Shown here piece by piece: positions 52,201 through 61,533 of a DNA stretch of 64,000 bases (position 1 is the first letter of the stretch; the number at the start of each line of letters is the position of its first letter). Under the pieces are notes generated by a model. It ran no database searches. It was not told the DNA's origin and worked only from the letters and a program-made list of their open reading frames with translations. Origin of the DNA: JAGPCK01 sp041675505 (GTDB taxonomy: Bacteria; Bacteroidota; Bacteroidia; UKL13-3); the NCBI GenBank assembly GCA_041675505.1, contig JBAYTR010000003.1:1-64000 (forward strand), written 5' to 3'. The translations under genes and the position numbers were made by a program.

Positions 52201-55200
52201 AATAAATCGGTGTATTCACGTGTAATGAGGGCTGAGCTTTGATTGGGGGTTAGGTAAGTATGTGTTTGAACATAATTGCGTTGTTGCCTCTGTTGGTAGG
52301 TAATGCCTGAATTGGCTGCATCTGTAATGTTCCAGTTGTTGTAGGTAGCTGTTGAAATCACTTCTCCGTTCAACTTGGTTTTGTTAATGCGGTGAAAGGC
52401 ATCGTATTCAAATTCAGAGAGGCTGTTGTTGTTTACGTCTTTAGAAGTCTTGAGGTCAAGGTTATCATAATACGTATATTCAGTTCTGAAGTAAGGGGCG
52501 GCATTGCCCGTTTGTGTAGCCAGTGGTTGCAGCAGGTTTTTAAGGTTGACAATATCGAAGCGTTTGTACTCAAGGTAATCTTTCACTACCTGCGGTAAAT
52601 TTATGGGATGATGGTCGAAGTAACGGGTAATCTGGTAGTTTTCTGACTCTGTTTGGGTTTGCAGGCCGTTTACATCGGTGCTGGTTTTTTCCCTGCCAAA
52701 CTTGTCCCACGAAGTAATGTGTTTGAGTTTTATCTCCTCAAACGGAAAAACCTCTTCAAATCCTATTTTAATATTTGGTTGAGAATCATAAGTACCGGTA
52801 AAGATGTTAAAATGGAGAATAGGTGATTTGGCAAAATAGGTGTTGGCAGCAATTGGGGCAGGGTTTGCATTAGGGGCTATTTCAAATTTTTCAAACATCT
52901 CCGGTTTTATCACTTCATCCACCTGCACATGGACCCTATTTAAGCGAATGGCGTAGTTATCTTTGTAGAGGGAAGTATATTCTGTCCCTATTCTTTCTCT
53001 TGGTTCTATGGCGTCTGGATAAAAATCACCATACTCGTCCATAATTTTTTCAAGTGAATCAGCTGTAAAATGCAGGCTGTCATTCACAATGGTAAACAGG
53101 GTAATAGAAGTAGATGGCACGGTGTAAGGAGCCTCAAGGGGTACAGTGGTATTCTGGCTGTTAAGAAAAGAGCTTACCGCCCGTAATCCTGACGACAAAA
53201 ACACGTAAGCCTGAAAGTTGAGTTCATCAGAGGAATTCACAGGTGCAACCCTGCCCACAATATCAGTAAGGTCAATTTGTTCCAGATAATCTGACAGGGG
53301 CATAAACACACCCGGTTCAGTAGATAGTTCTTCAACATGAGATTTAATGTATTCAAGTGATTTGCGTAAGAATAACCCTCTTTGCATGGTGGTTTCACCA
53401 AAGGCTTCCCCCATAGATTGTTCAAATTTTTTCTTGTTAAAGGGTACACCGGGTTTATAAAATGCAGGTTTTCCCGGCATCAGAATAAGGCTGTTGATAT
53501 CATTACGGGCAGTGCAGGTAGAGCAAGGAGTGCTTCCTCCACCTCCGCCTCCACCTCCGCCCGGTGGTGGGGAAAGCAAAGTTTTGATATCATTTATCTG
53601 CCAAAATGGATTCACTCTGGAACATTCCTCAAGAGGAACTTTGCCGTAGAGGTAGTAGGTTGATTGGCGGTGCAAGGTGTTATCATTTTCCGTTACATCT
53701 TTACCTGAAGTTACCCGTGTTTCCATGGGCAGCATTCTGTTTCGGGCAACCCTTGAGAAAAGCAAGCCCTCTATACCGTTTTCGCAATAATCCGGAACCC
53801 CCCTCAGGGAGTTTACTATAACCCCATCCTCTTCCAGTTTAAAGGGGTTATAACGGTTTACCATATCAAAATAATAGAACTGCTCATTCATGCTGAAGGC
53901 TGTGCCCCCCTGTAAAGAATATTTTTTAGTGGAGTAAAGCTCCCACGAAGGTTCATAATATAATTTTAAGTCAATACCTGGGGGCACATCCAAAATGTAC
54001 CTGAAACCTTCGCAGGTGGTGTTCCCCTTTTTATCGGCATCGTAGTAACTGAATTCCGTAACGGTTGTAACGGTTTTCTGCGTTACCGGGTCAATCATAT
54101 CCTCCTCCGTTTTGGTTAATGCAATAAAGAGGCTGCTCAGGTAAAGCTTTTGGTTATCATCATTATCAAACAGTTCAGGAGCAAGCAAAATATCCAGTGG
54201 ATCAGCTTTGTTTGCATTTGCATAATAAGAGTCAGACATACGAATCCTCATTTTTCCTATTGTCCAGTACCTTAAACTGTTGTCATTGGAAAGAATGGGA
54301 CTTGTTGCAGGAGTGTAGCTTTGATTATGCGCGCACAACGTGGCTCTGTTCAGATTAGTATAGCTAGAGCAAGTCGGGTCAATGTAATCCTCATAATCAG
54401 ATTTCCGGTGCATCAACTGAGTTTGCGGATTAAGACTGTAGGGGCGGTTAAGTCGGAAAGCTCCGTTTTCATACGCCTCAATAACTTTGTATTGAAAACG
54501 TTTCTCCGACACCTTGTTGTTACTTTCATCGAACACTTCCAGTTTTTTTATTTTTCCAAAAAGGTTACTTACAGTTGCGTTATTGCTGTTGGGTGTTTCA
54601 ACATAGTGTTCGTACTTTTCAGTTACATTACCTGAGCCGGAAACAGAAGGTTTGCTTATAGTAGTATATTGGTACCCGCTATTGAGAGCTGCTCCTTTAT
54701 GGTGTATAAAGTTTCTATTAATATTGTTGTTTAACCCGCTGCGGTTTTTATCAAGTGTGATAGTTTGAGGAAGGTAAACGTTGTAAACGGAGGCATAAGT
54801 GCCCGTGTATGAATATTGAGTGACCAAATCTTTTGCAACACCACCGGGGTCCTTTTGTGTAAGTTTTTGAACAGAGAAAATGAATTTTGTTAATTCAACA
54901 GGCCCCTTGTAGGTTTTAGGCAAATTATTGTTACCGTTAAAGAAGCATGAATTATTTACATCGATTAGCCTATAGTTTACAGGCGTGTAATCAATGTTCA
55001 TTACCTTAGATGGTTTTGGTGAAAGGCCGGTTTTTTCGTATTCAATCTCAGTACGCAAGCCCATAGTATTTTCAAAGGCAGTCATTATTACACCGGTACC
55101 GTTCTGCTGGTAAGTATAAATCAAACCGGAGACATGAACCGGAGTATGGTTGTTGTGATCCCAGGTGGAGTATTCAAATTTTACGAGAGCATTGTTTTGT

Positions 55201-57614
55201 GCGTTGGCAGCGTTGTTCTGCCTTATTTCTTTTAGCACTACTACCATTCTCTTGTACTCATCCGGTAAAGCGGTTCTGCTGGTAGATGGTAAATTGCAAC
55301 CAGCAATATTGTCATAGGTTTCAACCTCAATAACATCGTATTTGAAGGTGTAAGAACCAACCTGCTGTGCTTCTAATTTATGGTTACTGGTTGCAGTTTG
55401 ATTGTACACATATTTTTTCACCTCTTTTAACATAAAAGGTTTTTTGCCGTACCTGATGATATCTACGCCTGATAGCATAAGGTCGCTGGTTAATGTGGGC
55501 CGGTTGTTGTTATCAAGATATTGGTTATTGCAAGAGCTGGAACTTCGCCACCATGATTTGTACACTTTGGAATTTACCGGAATGAGCCCATTCTGTATTT
55601 TATTGTGTGAGAGGTTATACCAAGGCATTCCAATACCAAAATTCATGGGGATTTTGGTGAATTTAGAATTTTGTAGATAAAGTTTTTTATCGAACAGACT
55701 GGGGTAACATGATTGCGAGTAATAGGTATGGTAGCTTTGATAGCTAAAGGTGCTGTAGCTACAATTGGGATTGTTGGTCATAGAATTGGCCGGATTACAA
55801 AGATCAATGCTGAAATCATTGTCAGAATTACCCGGCCCTATCTGCAGGTAAATCCCATGCCAGTTCTCAGGCAGATTGGGCATTGTAAAGAAACTTGATG
55901 TATTAAGTGTATTGCCTGCAAACTCCCATTTTACAGCATTGTTAAAGGTAGTGAAGATGGTTTCGTCTCTTCGGTAATTGTAATCTTCTTCTTTTATCTG
56001 ACTGGTGTGTTGCGTTCTGTAGCTTTCTGAGTTGTTCTCATTATTGAAGTTTTCTGAAAGAACTACATCGGGTGTTCCATCAATATCAGGTTCATTATCA
56101 CTCAGGTCGCCTGAAACAATATTTATATCAAACGTAGCATAATCTGAATACCTCTCCTGGGGTGCGGTAATGTGTGTTCTTATTTCGTAAATATCTCCGG
56201 GATGCATTTCAACGTGTGGAGTGTTCATATTCTGTTGGGAATAGGCCCCTATTTTAGGAGATTCAAAAAACGAGTGCAAAAATTTTGGTGAAGAGTTGCC
56301 GGGGTCAGATAAGAGTGTTTCTTTGAAAAGGCTGTTTCCGGTGGGTGGTGTCGAAAACAGGTAGGGATTGGTTGGAACAATATCTTTTGACCCCGCCTGC
56401 TGATTGAAGAATTTTACACTCCGAAACCTTTTCCAGTAGTCGAAATTAATTCTTGGATCGTTATAACTCGGTGCAGTGGGGGTTTTGATGCTCCTTTTTG
56501 CAAAGTTATTATAAGGTCCCGTAGCAAAAACGTTTTTGCAATTATATAATTCATCAAAAGAGAATGTATCTGTTGTCATAAAATTTGAATGCCCGTTGTA
56601 CAGTGCATCATCCCGCTGGTAGGTTAACTCAATTTTTTCAAACGGTATCACCATGTTTTGATCGGCATAAACAGCAGCAACCCCCTGCAGGAATATATCC
56701 TGTTCAAGGGAAAAGTGGTCAATTGTCAGGTGTGTTTGTTTATAGTAATTAAATGCTCCGTATCTTTTGTAGGTAAACTGAATTTCATGCTTGGCATGGT
56801 TATGAGGGTTGTTGATTTTGGTTACGTACCAGGTGCCCGGCAAAAACTTAGGATAAATACGGCCAATTGTTTTCTCGTTCAGCGTTCCGTTTACCTCAGT
56901 TAGTAAGTTGTCTTCTGCCCGTTGGTTGTTAGGTGCTGTAAAGTTGTATACGGGCTCCCAAAAATGATATTCGTCTCCGTTGGGCAACACCACTTTCCAT
57001 CCGTTGGCAGCACTAAAATGTGCCTCAATGTATTTTTCGAATTTGTGCAATACAAATACAAAAGATCCGGCTTCTTCATCGTAGTATTTATAAACCAATC
57101 TGCCGTTTGCTACCCCGGGGATATTCAGTTCAGGGGAGTGCCAGTAAACTTCTCCTTCAGCGCTCAGCTCTTCATTATTGAAGGTAGGGCCGGGATTATT
57201 TTGTTGTTGAAGTGAAGCTGGACTTTCAATCTGTGCTCTATCCTGAGGTGAGTATTTTGTTGCTGAGGAGTACATCACCCGCACAAAAGGGATGTTCAGA
57301 TTCCATCCGCTGCCGTAAGGTACACCTTCAACCGAAGGGGAATTATCTCCGGTAACTACAACGGAGTTATAGCCCGATGTTAAAGAGAAACTTAGTCCGG
57401 TAGGCGTTTTAACATTTCCTAAAACAAACCCCGTGGAGTATATACCCGTGAATGGGTCAACACCACCGGATACATCTATTTTATCGTGATGTACGGGTGC
57501 ATTTTTTGGAGCGGCCTGGTTATCGGCTGTACCGCCAACAACTTGTGCAACTGAAGAAAGCGGGTTGGAGAAAATTAACAGGCATGCTGCAATTAATGCA
57601 ATCAGGTTTTTCAT
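48585..57614 (-). CDS. RHS-repeat polymorphic toxin-like protein, 3009 aa
   Basis: Signal peptide about 1-24. The N-terminal half begins VDPFTGIYSTGFVLGNVKTPTGLSFSLTSGYNS, as in SpvB/YD-repeat proteins. A Gly9 linker (complement at about 53535-53570) separates it from a region with many YD repeats (YDPLSRLSVVKV, YDNRDRLTYKHGD, YDHLNRLTGVDA). The RHS core ends YRWARFSDPDIGRFLSVDPMA ... NNPINRIDPDG near residue 2778. Beyond that lies a 230-residue variable tip (GADGNVRWDKDAN ... to the C-terminus) with no motif I can name. RHS shells wrap a C-terminal toxin released on delivery. The tip and the two following genes are much more AT-rich than the shell, a sign of tip exchange. Confidence 0.88.
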   Translation of the reverse strand: MKNLIALIAACLLIFSNPLSSVAQVVGGTADNQAAPKNAPVHHDKIDVSGGVDPFTGIYSTGFVLGNVKTPTGLSFSLTSGYNSVVVTGDNSPSVEGVPYGSGWNLNIPFVRVMYSSATKYSPQDRAQIESPASLQQQNNPGPTFNNEELSAEGEVYWHSPELNIPGVANGRLVYKYYDEEAGSFVFVLHKFEKYIEAHFSAANGWKVVLPNGDEYHFWEPVYNFTAPNNQRAEDNLLTEVNGTLNEKTIGRIYPKFLPGTWYVTKINNPHNHAKHEIQFTYKRYGAFNYYKQTHLTIDHFSLEQDIFLQGVAAVYADQNMVIPFEKIELTYQRDDALYNGHSNFMTTDTFSFDELYNCKNVFATGPYNNFAKRSIKTPTAPSYNDPRINFDYWKRFRSVKFFNQQAGSKDIVPTNPYLFSTPPTGNSLFKETLLSDPGNSSPKFLHSFFESPKIGAYSQQNMNTPHVEMHPGDIYEIRTHITAPQERYSDYATFDINIVSGDLSDNEPDIDGTPDVVLSENFNNENNSESYRTQHTSQIKEEDYNYRRDETIFTTFNNAVKWEFAGNTLNTSSFFTMPNLPENWHGIYLQIGPGNSDNDFSIDLCNPANSMTNNPNCSYSTFSYQSYHTYYSQSCYPSLFDKKLYLQNSKFTKIPMNFGIGMPWYNLSHNKIQNGLIPVNSKVYKSWWRSSSSCNNQYLDNNNRPTLTSDLMLSGVDIIRYGKKPFMLKEVKKYVYNQTATSNHKLEAQQVGSYTFKYDVIEVETYDNIAGCNLPSTSRTALPDEYKRMVVVLKEIRQNNAANAQNNALVKFEYSTWDHNNHTPVHVSGLIYTYQQNGTGVIMTAFENTMGLRTEIEYEKTGLSPKPSKVMNIDYTPVNYRLIDVNNSCFFNGNNNLPKTYKGPVELTKFIFSVQKLTQKDPGGVAKDLVTQYSYTGTYASVYNVYLPQTITLDKNRSGLNNNINRNFIHHKGAALNSGYQYTTISKPSVSGSGNVTEKYEHYVETPNSNNATVSNLFGKIKKLEVFDESNNKVSEKRFQYKVIEAYENGAFRLNRPYSLNPQTQLMHRKSDYEDYIDPTCSSYTNLNRATLCAHNQSYTPATSPILSNDNSLRYWTIGKMRIRMSDSYYANANKADPLDILLAPELFDNDDNQKLYLSSLFIALTKTEEDMIDPVTQKTVTTVTEFSYYDADKKGNTTCEGFRYILDVPPGIDLKLYYEPSWELYSTKKYSLQGGTAFSMNEQFYYFDMVNRYNPFKLEEDGVIVNSLRGVPDYCENGIEGLLFSRVARNRMLPMETRVTSGKDVTENDNTLHRQSTYYLYGKVPLEECSRVNPFWQINDIKTLLSPPPGGGGGGGGGSTPCSTCTARNDINSLILMPGKPAFYKPGVPFNKKKFEQSMGEAFGETTMQRGLFLRKSLEYIKSHVEELSTEPGVFMPLSDYLEQIDLTDIVGRVAPVNSSDELNFQAYVFLSSGLRAVSSFLNSQNTTVPLEAPYTVPSTSITLFTIVNDSLHFTADSLEKIMDEYGDFYPDAIEPRERIGTEYTSLYKDNYAIRLNRVHVQVDEVIKPEMFEKFEIAPNANPAPIAANTYFAKSPILHFNIFTGTYDSQPNIKIGFEEVFPFEEIKLKHITSWDKFGREKTSTDVNGLQTQTESENYQITRYFDHHPINLPQVVKDYLEYKRFDIVNLKNLLQPLATQTGNAAPYFRTEYTYYDNLDLKTSKDVNNNSLSEFEYDAFHRINKTKLNGEVISTATYNNWNITDAANSGITYQQRQQRNYVQTHTYLTPNQSSALITREYTDLFGKSLYTASQTQTGATTYGSDVFQSGYVHYDLWGRAVRSYKPTVITGASTSSLSLGLPADFQNATEPTSADKIEHLYENTPASRVLKQADFGENITTSTHTSQFEYTVIDKNALVTELGLSTAERDELMPAFASATYYFLRQKNTDQDGKQYFTYANVLGQKVAEKAFVTQNTTPVVTLFYYNHQGKISKVINPEKQATTYKYNLMGWLTEKISVDAGRVRYMYNKAGQVVLEQDANAFAGNGTPAQMYYRAYTYDIYGRQTHQYRINHSTSCLNFSHLPDADRDKMLPFVFQDFNISLLYNNPATSADELYECTNTFSSNDSYNWTGHTVKKTEYVDPNNPFITYHTVVPFDFLNTTTTVSEKAAIYDSYTFNTASPAWDHSQATGTALQKLSGRVAKTISYNNNGLPVEYKFYSYLNDGKLDFELTQFYSKGIAGTAAITRGNVYKVNYTYNLQGLVTGKTLWVQLAGNGNYLNHSNTLAQLKHFIYEYDPLSRLSVVKVKRNTADTYAKVLAEYTYDKASGKLTGESHKAYQNENDALCNPQVYNVNYGYDNRDRLTYKHGDYFDWDLYYDGNQPASNLLPYNSMPGNVSNNYSGNINATVGKYKTNSTTLFHNPTQQYTFDNVTACAYTYDHLNRLTGVDATVGDHMDYLTAQHSPGTPPAGDVTNAALLADETFTYDKIGNTSQLTRNTYALPGSTVPAPVNWTYHYATGNNRLSNLNSPAVRSFSYDPNGNLLSDITSSTAQRDLLDFVYGRDNLIFYIRDNGNSIHNNEYLYNYKNQRVYKQYLLNFETPNGLYQYTLIDESGQALLLVKLVLDNTDNLGAVTAQTLDELYLNGTELIAREKYTNSTEALLPVRTYFVYDHLGNTRVTYTPQIGENCTLSKCSLENVLDYYAYGKLLRFYMKDQPERYQSTHHERDQQTGYDYRWARFSDPDIGRFLSVDPMAHGRPEMTPYHFVSNNPINRIDPDGRWDDWVQGADGNVRWDKDANSQATTKAKETYLGKTLTFNFTSYIDEKLWDGPLLNIPTGDKLISKITLTGNENSSGELTSITGRMWTKPGITPVGTARDYYPGEGGSNNVFSLKGTSKGISMNFEQHGSVSPIEEFGLNIMGYKIVDVAQRLNINYTSSTGALSIASYTNVFPSASIKMNGMSIMQYNQPSFKATHTAPIKGWTSPSPYKDNLGPRPIMDFSYYPSVFYKR

Positions 57615-57702
57615 AGTGTAAAATATTAACAGTTAGTTTTGCAAACTTAATAAACTTTTTAAAACACAAAAATTTTTTTAAAAAATACAACGTGTTTGAT
57701 TT

Positions 57703-58797
57703 TTAATGGATAGTACTACTTAGTTGGAATAACGGCAAATACATTCCTACAAGTATGAGCCCTACTATTAAACCCAAAAAAACAATCATCACAGGCTCCA
57801 TCAAACTGTTGATTAAACTGATTTTATGTTCTGTTTCATTGTTGTACTGGTTGTAAAGTTGTTCAAATATTTTTTCCAGTTGATTAACCTCTTCACCGGC
57901 CTTAATGAGAGCAACCATTTTGCGGGGATATATACTAAAATCATACAAACATTTATTCAGACTTTTTCCGGTAATAATGTTTTTCTCGGTCTCAGCAAGT
58001 GAACTTTCAATGGGGTAGTAACCAATCATCTGTCTTACAAGTTGAATAGAGGTTAAAAGCGGTAGTTTGGCAGTTATAAGCAAGCTCATTCCCTGGCAAA
58101 ATCTGGTAAGGTATATCTGGCGCACAATGTCGCCTGCAATGGGCACTTTAAGAATTATTTGTGACGAAAATTTTCTGAACCATATTTTTTCTCTGTTGAA
58201 GTATAAGAATACGCTAAGTGTAAATGTGAGTATGAAAATAGTAGCTGCCCAATCAGACATTGACTCTGAAAAGGAAATAATAGCTTTTGTAACAGCCGGT
58301 AATTCGCCCCCAAAACGTTTGAAAATTCCTCCGAACATTGGTACAATAAATTTCATCAGAAAGTAAACAGCACCAAAAGATATTGTCAGAACAAGTGCGG
58401 GGTAGGTAAGCGCATTGATTATTTGTCTTTTTTGCTTTATTTTTCGTTGGTAATAAGCAGATAGGTTATTCAGAACGTATGTTAATCTTCCGCTTTCCTC
58501 TCCAATTTTTACGCTTATGATTTCATAAGGTGTAAATGCAGCTGTTTTGCTCATGGCTTCAGATAAAGTATAGCCGGAGATAATGCCTTCCAGCACAACA
58601 GTGCATATAGTTTGTTCATGCCCCCCTTTCTTGTAATCAGATATTACAAGCTCAATTGCACTTTTCAGGTCAACACCTGCCAGCAATAGCAAGCCTATTT
58701 CATGATAAAAAAATTGGCGACTTTTGTTACTTAGTTTTGGACTGGAGATGGAAATGTCTTTGCCAAGCAGGTCGTTGATAATTTTAAGGTTTAACAT
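57703..58797 (-). CDS. GspF/PilC-type inner-membrane platform protein, 364 aa
   Basis: Two T2SSF domains: FFYHEIGLLLLAGVDLKSAIEL (about 29-50) and a second copy TRFCQGMSLLITAKLPLLTSIQLV (about 228-252), each followed by KMVALIKAGEE/EIISVKIGEESGRL, and three transmembrane helices (about 133-152, 190-208, 332-355). Family proteins form the platform on which the ATPase drives pseudopilus or pilus assembly. It lies next to minor-pilin-like genes and opposite the GspE gene. Usual length. Confidence 0.88.
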   Translation of the reverse strand: MLNLKIINDLLGKDISISSPKLSNKSRQFFYHEIGLLLLAGVDLKSAIELVISDYKKGGHEQTICTVVLEGIISGYTLSEAMSKTAAFTPYEIISVKIGEESGRLTYVLNNLSAYYQRKIKQKRQIINALTYPALVLTISFGAVYFLMKFIVPMFGGIFKRFGGELPAVTKAIISFSESMSDWAATIFILTFTLSVFLYFNREKIWFRKFSSQIILKVPIAGDIVRQIYLTRFCQGMSLLITAKLPLLTSIQLVRQMIGYYPIESSLAETEKNIITGKSLNKCLYDFSIYPRKMVALIKAGEEVNQLEKIFEQLYNQYNNETEHKISLINSLMEPVMIVFLGLIVGLILVGMYLPLFQLSSTIH

Positions 58798-58812
58798 AGT
58801 GAAAGAGTTTGG

Positions 58813-59295
58813 TTAATGTTTCAGCAGTAATTCATGCGAGCTGTATTTTTTTGAATAGTTGAACTCTATGCATTGATTGTTGATTACTGTAGATAGTGAG
58901 AAATGATTAATCAGAAAGGTTTCAGGTATTTTTTCAACCATGAATCTGACACTATTCAATTCAAGAGTGTCAAAATGTATGTCATTAACACCGGATATAA
59001 GAGTGCCGTTTTGAAGCTTCAATAAACGATTTTCATTGTTCCGGGTAAATGTTATAACGCTGTCGTGATATGTAACTGTATGTGCCCATTTGCAGAAATG
59101 GTTTATTTGAAGGTTAAGTTGTTGAACTGAGTTGAGCAGTTCATGTTTTTTCTTGTATTGATTGAAGTTGACAGTAATAATCTGGAAGCTGTAATAAATA
59201 AGCGTTATCACTACTGAGCTGATGACCAATCCTACCATAGCTTCTGCCAGTGTAAAACCTTTTACTGGCTTTAATATGCCTGTAATATTGGTCAT
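58813..59295 (-). CDS. Minor pseudopilin, GspJ/PilW-like, 160 aa
   Basis: Prepilin signal GFTLAEAMVGLVISSVVITLIYY with Gly before Phe-Thr-Leu and Glu at +5, then a coiled helix and a beta C-terminus. Cleavage would follow VKG after a short basic leader. Start overlaps the next upstream gene by 4 bp (ATGA-type). Probably a tip or minor subunit of the pseudopilus. Confidence 0.75.
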   Translation of the reverse strand: MTNITGILKPVKGFTLAEAMVGLVISSVVITLIYYSFQIITVNFNQYKKKHELLNSVQQLNLQINHFCKWAHTVTYHDSVITFTRNNENRLLKLQNGTLISGVNDIHFDTLELNSVRFMVEKIPETFLINHFSLSTVINNQCIEFNYSKKYSSHELLLKH

Positions 59296-59651
59296 TTAAT
59301 TTGTGACTTTAATATATATTTCTTGAAAACAGTAATAGTTTTTCCATTGCTGTCAGCAAGTTCAATCTGCCCCAAAATCAAATTTGGGGTTTCATCGTTA
59401 GCTGTATAAGATATGTGTAAATTATACCCCCCTTCTTTATGTATTACATCTTCAACAGGGGTAATTTCGTTTTCATCCGGTATGTATTTCTGAAGAATGG
59501 TTATGATTTTTATCTTTTCGATAGTGTTGTTCAAGTTGATAAGAACAGTAACTACATACAATGCAGATGACAAAACAGATGTTACTATAGTTATTGCCAC
59601 CATAGATTCAATTATTGTTCCTGCTTTCAGCCACTTTTTTAGTACAACCAT
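59292..59651 (-). CDS. Minor pseudopilin, GspI/PilV-like, 119 aa
   Basis: Prepilin-like start KWLKAGTIIESMVAITIVTSVLSSALYVVTVL: Gly before Thr-Ile-Ile and Glu at +5 of the hydrophobic helix; the usual Phe at +1 is replaced by Thr, which peptidases can accept. The remainder is a short beta domain. Its start overlaps the upstream 420-aa gene by 13 bp. Assignment by signal and position. Confidence 0.7.
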   Translation of the reverse strand: MVVLKKWLKAGTIIESMVAITIVTSVLSSALYVVTVLINLNNTIEKIKIITILQKYIPDENEITPVEDVIHKEGGYNLHISYTANDETPNLILGQIELADSNGKTITVFKKYILKSQIK

Positions 59652-60901
59652 TTTACAATTCCTGTTGAAGATGATAGCTTTACAAACGGGCTATTAGTAA
59701 AATGTTCAGAAAGCGCATCGCGGTTAATTTTACCATTAAAAATAAAATTATCATATGTACCTGATGAAGCCTTAACAGTAAGTAATTTGGATATAAGGCT
59801 GCCTTCAATTGTGCCATCAATCATTGTTCTTCCGTTTACATACACAACCCCTTTCATCCGGGCGTAATCATTAATAAAGACATCAGACATTTCATCACCG
59901 CGTGAATCGCAAAAAATAAGCCCCTCTACTGTAGCGTTTTTCTGCAGTAGTATGTTGCTTCTTTCAGAAGTTAAATTAACCGGTGATAAATAAAGCGCTG
60001 AAGGATATTGCAGGTAGACATTAGGTTCAATGATTATTTGTGAAGTGGCAAAAGCTTGCAGGCTCCCCTTAAACCCTGATTTTATAACTATTTTTTCAGC
60101 ATATATCAATACATCCTCCAGGTAAGCACTATTAGCAATGTGGAGTGTTCCGGGGCACATCACTATAACCTGACCTTTAATTGATACCTGAGAAAGTATA
60201 GAGTTGTTTTTAACTTTAATAAGTGAAGGTTTGGTGAAAAAAGAATTTACAAAACTATCCTCTTGCAATGATGTAACATTGGTAAAACCATCTTTTGCAT
60301 TCAAAGCCATCAGCATGTATGAATGGTTCAAGTCATATAATTGACTATCAATTGGGGGTAAGTAAGGTGTGCTTGAATATTTGCTACCTTTAATAAGACT
60401 ATTACCTTTGAAGCCCACTTTATCAATTATGCCTGCTTTTAAGTCAGCTTTAGGTAAATAACAGTCGCCAATCAAACTGCTGTTACCGCACAAGTTCAAA
60501 ATCACACCATTATCTGCTGCATACATAGCAAAGGGTTTTTCGTTCATAAGATATCCGTACAACGCACTTCTATACATTAACTGATTTTTGAACCAAGCCT
60601 TACATGCAACCAGATCATATAGCCCCCAGGTACTTCTTTTTAACAGAACACTATCATCTGTTCCTCCAAAAAGTGATGTAGCGTAAAAAGGGTCGTCTAT
60701 TCTCATCTGTAGATCATTAGCTATGACGAGATTGAACCCGGAATCAATGTTTTTTGATAGCTTGAGGTTTATTAAAGTCTCATCATACATTTTGAGCTGC
60801 ATGCTATACAGCCAAGTTAAAGATGCTGTCAGTGCCGTGATAATTAAAGAAATAGTAAGAGCTAGTACCAACGTGTGAGCCCTAAGTTTTCGTCTCATCA
60901 T
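59639..60901 (-). CDS. Pilus-locus protein with one helix and a beta-helix body, 420 aa
   Basis: Basic start and one hydrophobic helix (about 8-30, LVLALTISLIITALTASLTWLY), like PilX/GspK minor subunits but without a clear Gly-Phe-Thr cleavage motif. Residues 225-400 contain repeating strands (SILSQVSIKGQVIVMC, YLEDVLIYAEKIVIKSGFKGSL, AYLQYPSALYL-like, NDYARMKGVVYVNGRTMIDG) like a bactofilin or beta-helix. Coupled to both neighbours (4- and 13-bp overlaps). It may take the place of GspK; no true homologue named. Confidence 0.6.
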   Translation of the reverse strand: MMRRKLRAHTLVLALTISLIITALTASLTWLYSMQLKMYDETLINLKLSKNIDSGFNLVIANDLQMRIDDPFYATSLFGGTDDSVLLKRSTWGLYDLVACKAWFKNQLMYRSALYGYLMNEKPFAMYAADNGVILNLCGNSSLIGDCYLPKADLKAGIIDKVGFKGNSLIKGSKYSSTPYLPPIDSQLYDLNHSYMLMALNAKDGFTNVTSLQEDSFVNSFFTKPSLIKVKNNSILSQVSIKGQVIVMCPGTLHIANSAYLEDVLIYAEKIVIKSGFKGSLQAFATSQIIIEPNVYLQYPSALYLSPVNLTSERSNILLQKNATVEGLIFCDSRGDEMSDVFINDYARMKGVVYVNGRTMIDGTIEGSLISKLLTVKASSGTYDNFIFNGKINRDALSEHFTNSPFVKLSSSTGIVKWLY

Positions 60902-61470
60902 TTTGATGGAGATTTTAAGGGATAGCCTTTTTTGTATGTGATAGTTTCCAACAGAGAATCGTTGCTAAAAATATGTAACGCACCATTCAGTTTTGAACGT
61001 AAGTAGGTGCCTTTTTTTGTTAATTTACCGGACGTATCGTAGGTTGTGAATTCACCGTTCAATATTCCTTTTTTCCAGATGTGTGTAGATTTTAGATTAC
61101 CATTAGTGTGCCATTCAACCCATTTTCCGTTCTTTAGCCCATTCCAATAGAAGCCCTTTTCTTTTATATTTTTTGTTTGATAATAATAGGAAACATATTC
61201 ACCACCAAGTAAATTTCCGTCATATCCACCTTGGGTTGTATGTATGGTGCCTTGTCTGTACCAACTGTAATAACGGTCACTTTCAGCTAAGAGCCGCTTG
61301 TTGTTTTTAGGAAGTATTGAAGCCCGAACAATCACATTACTGTCAGGCATAATCAGGTTAACCTGATTCAGATAGTTTTCAATAATAGCCAGCTCATCTT
61401 TTTGAACAGAACATCCTGATAGGGATACTATTGAAATAAATAATAGGGCTTTGCAAAGTTGATTATTCAT
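60898..61470 (-). CDS. MORN-repeat (YwqK-type) lipoprotein, 190 aa
   Basis: Lipoprotein signal ending SIVSLSGC with the lipobox Cys20. The body carries MORN-like units: KEKGFYWNGLKNGKWVEWHTNG, NLKSTHIWKKGILNGEFTTYD, LTKKGTYLRSKLNGALHIF. In databases this group is called 'YwqK-family antitoxin', but no toxin partner is present. First gene of the minus-strand half of the T2SS-like locus, with its start 64 bp from the divergent pseudopilin ATG; could be a pilotin-like or assembly lipoprotein. Confidence 0.7.
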   Translation of the reverse strand: MNNQLCKALLFISIVSLSGCSVQKDELAIIENYLNQVNLIMPDSNVIVRASILPKNNKRLLAESDRYYSWYRQGTIHTTQGGYDGNLLGGEYVSYYYQTKNIKEKGFYWNGLKNGKWVEWHTNGNLKSTHIWKKGILNGEFTTYDTSGKLTKKGTYLRSKLNGALHIFSNDSLLETITYKKGYPLKSPSK

Positions 61471-61533
61471 ATTTATTGCGTAAAATTAAACAATTTTATA
61501 GATTTACACCGAAAATCAGAACATATTGTTGCT

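Noticed and set aside
53535..53570. Simple CTCCGC/CTCCAC-type tract as a phase-variation switch in the RHS gene
   Set aside because: It encodes a Gly linker in units of three bases, so length change would not shift the frame.
60898..61470. YwqK toxin-antitoxin system
   Set aside because: The database name is historical; the protein is a MORN lipoprotein with no toxin gene next to it.
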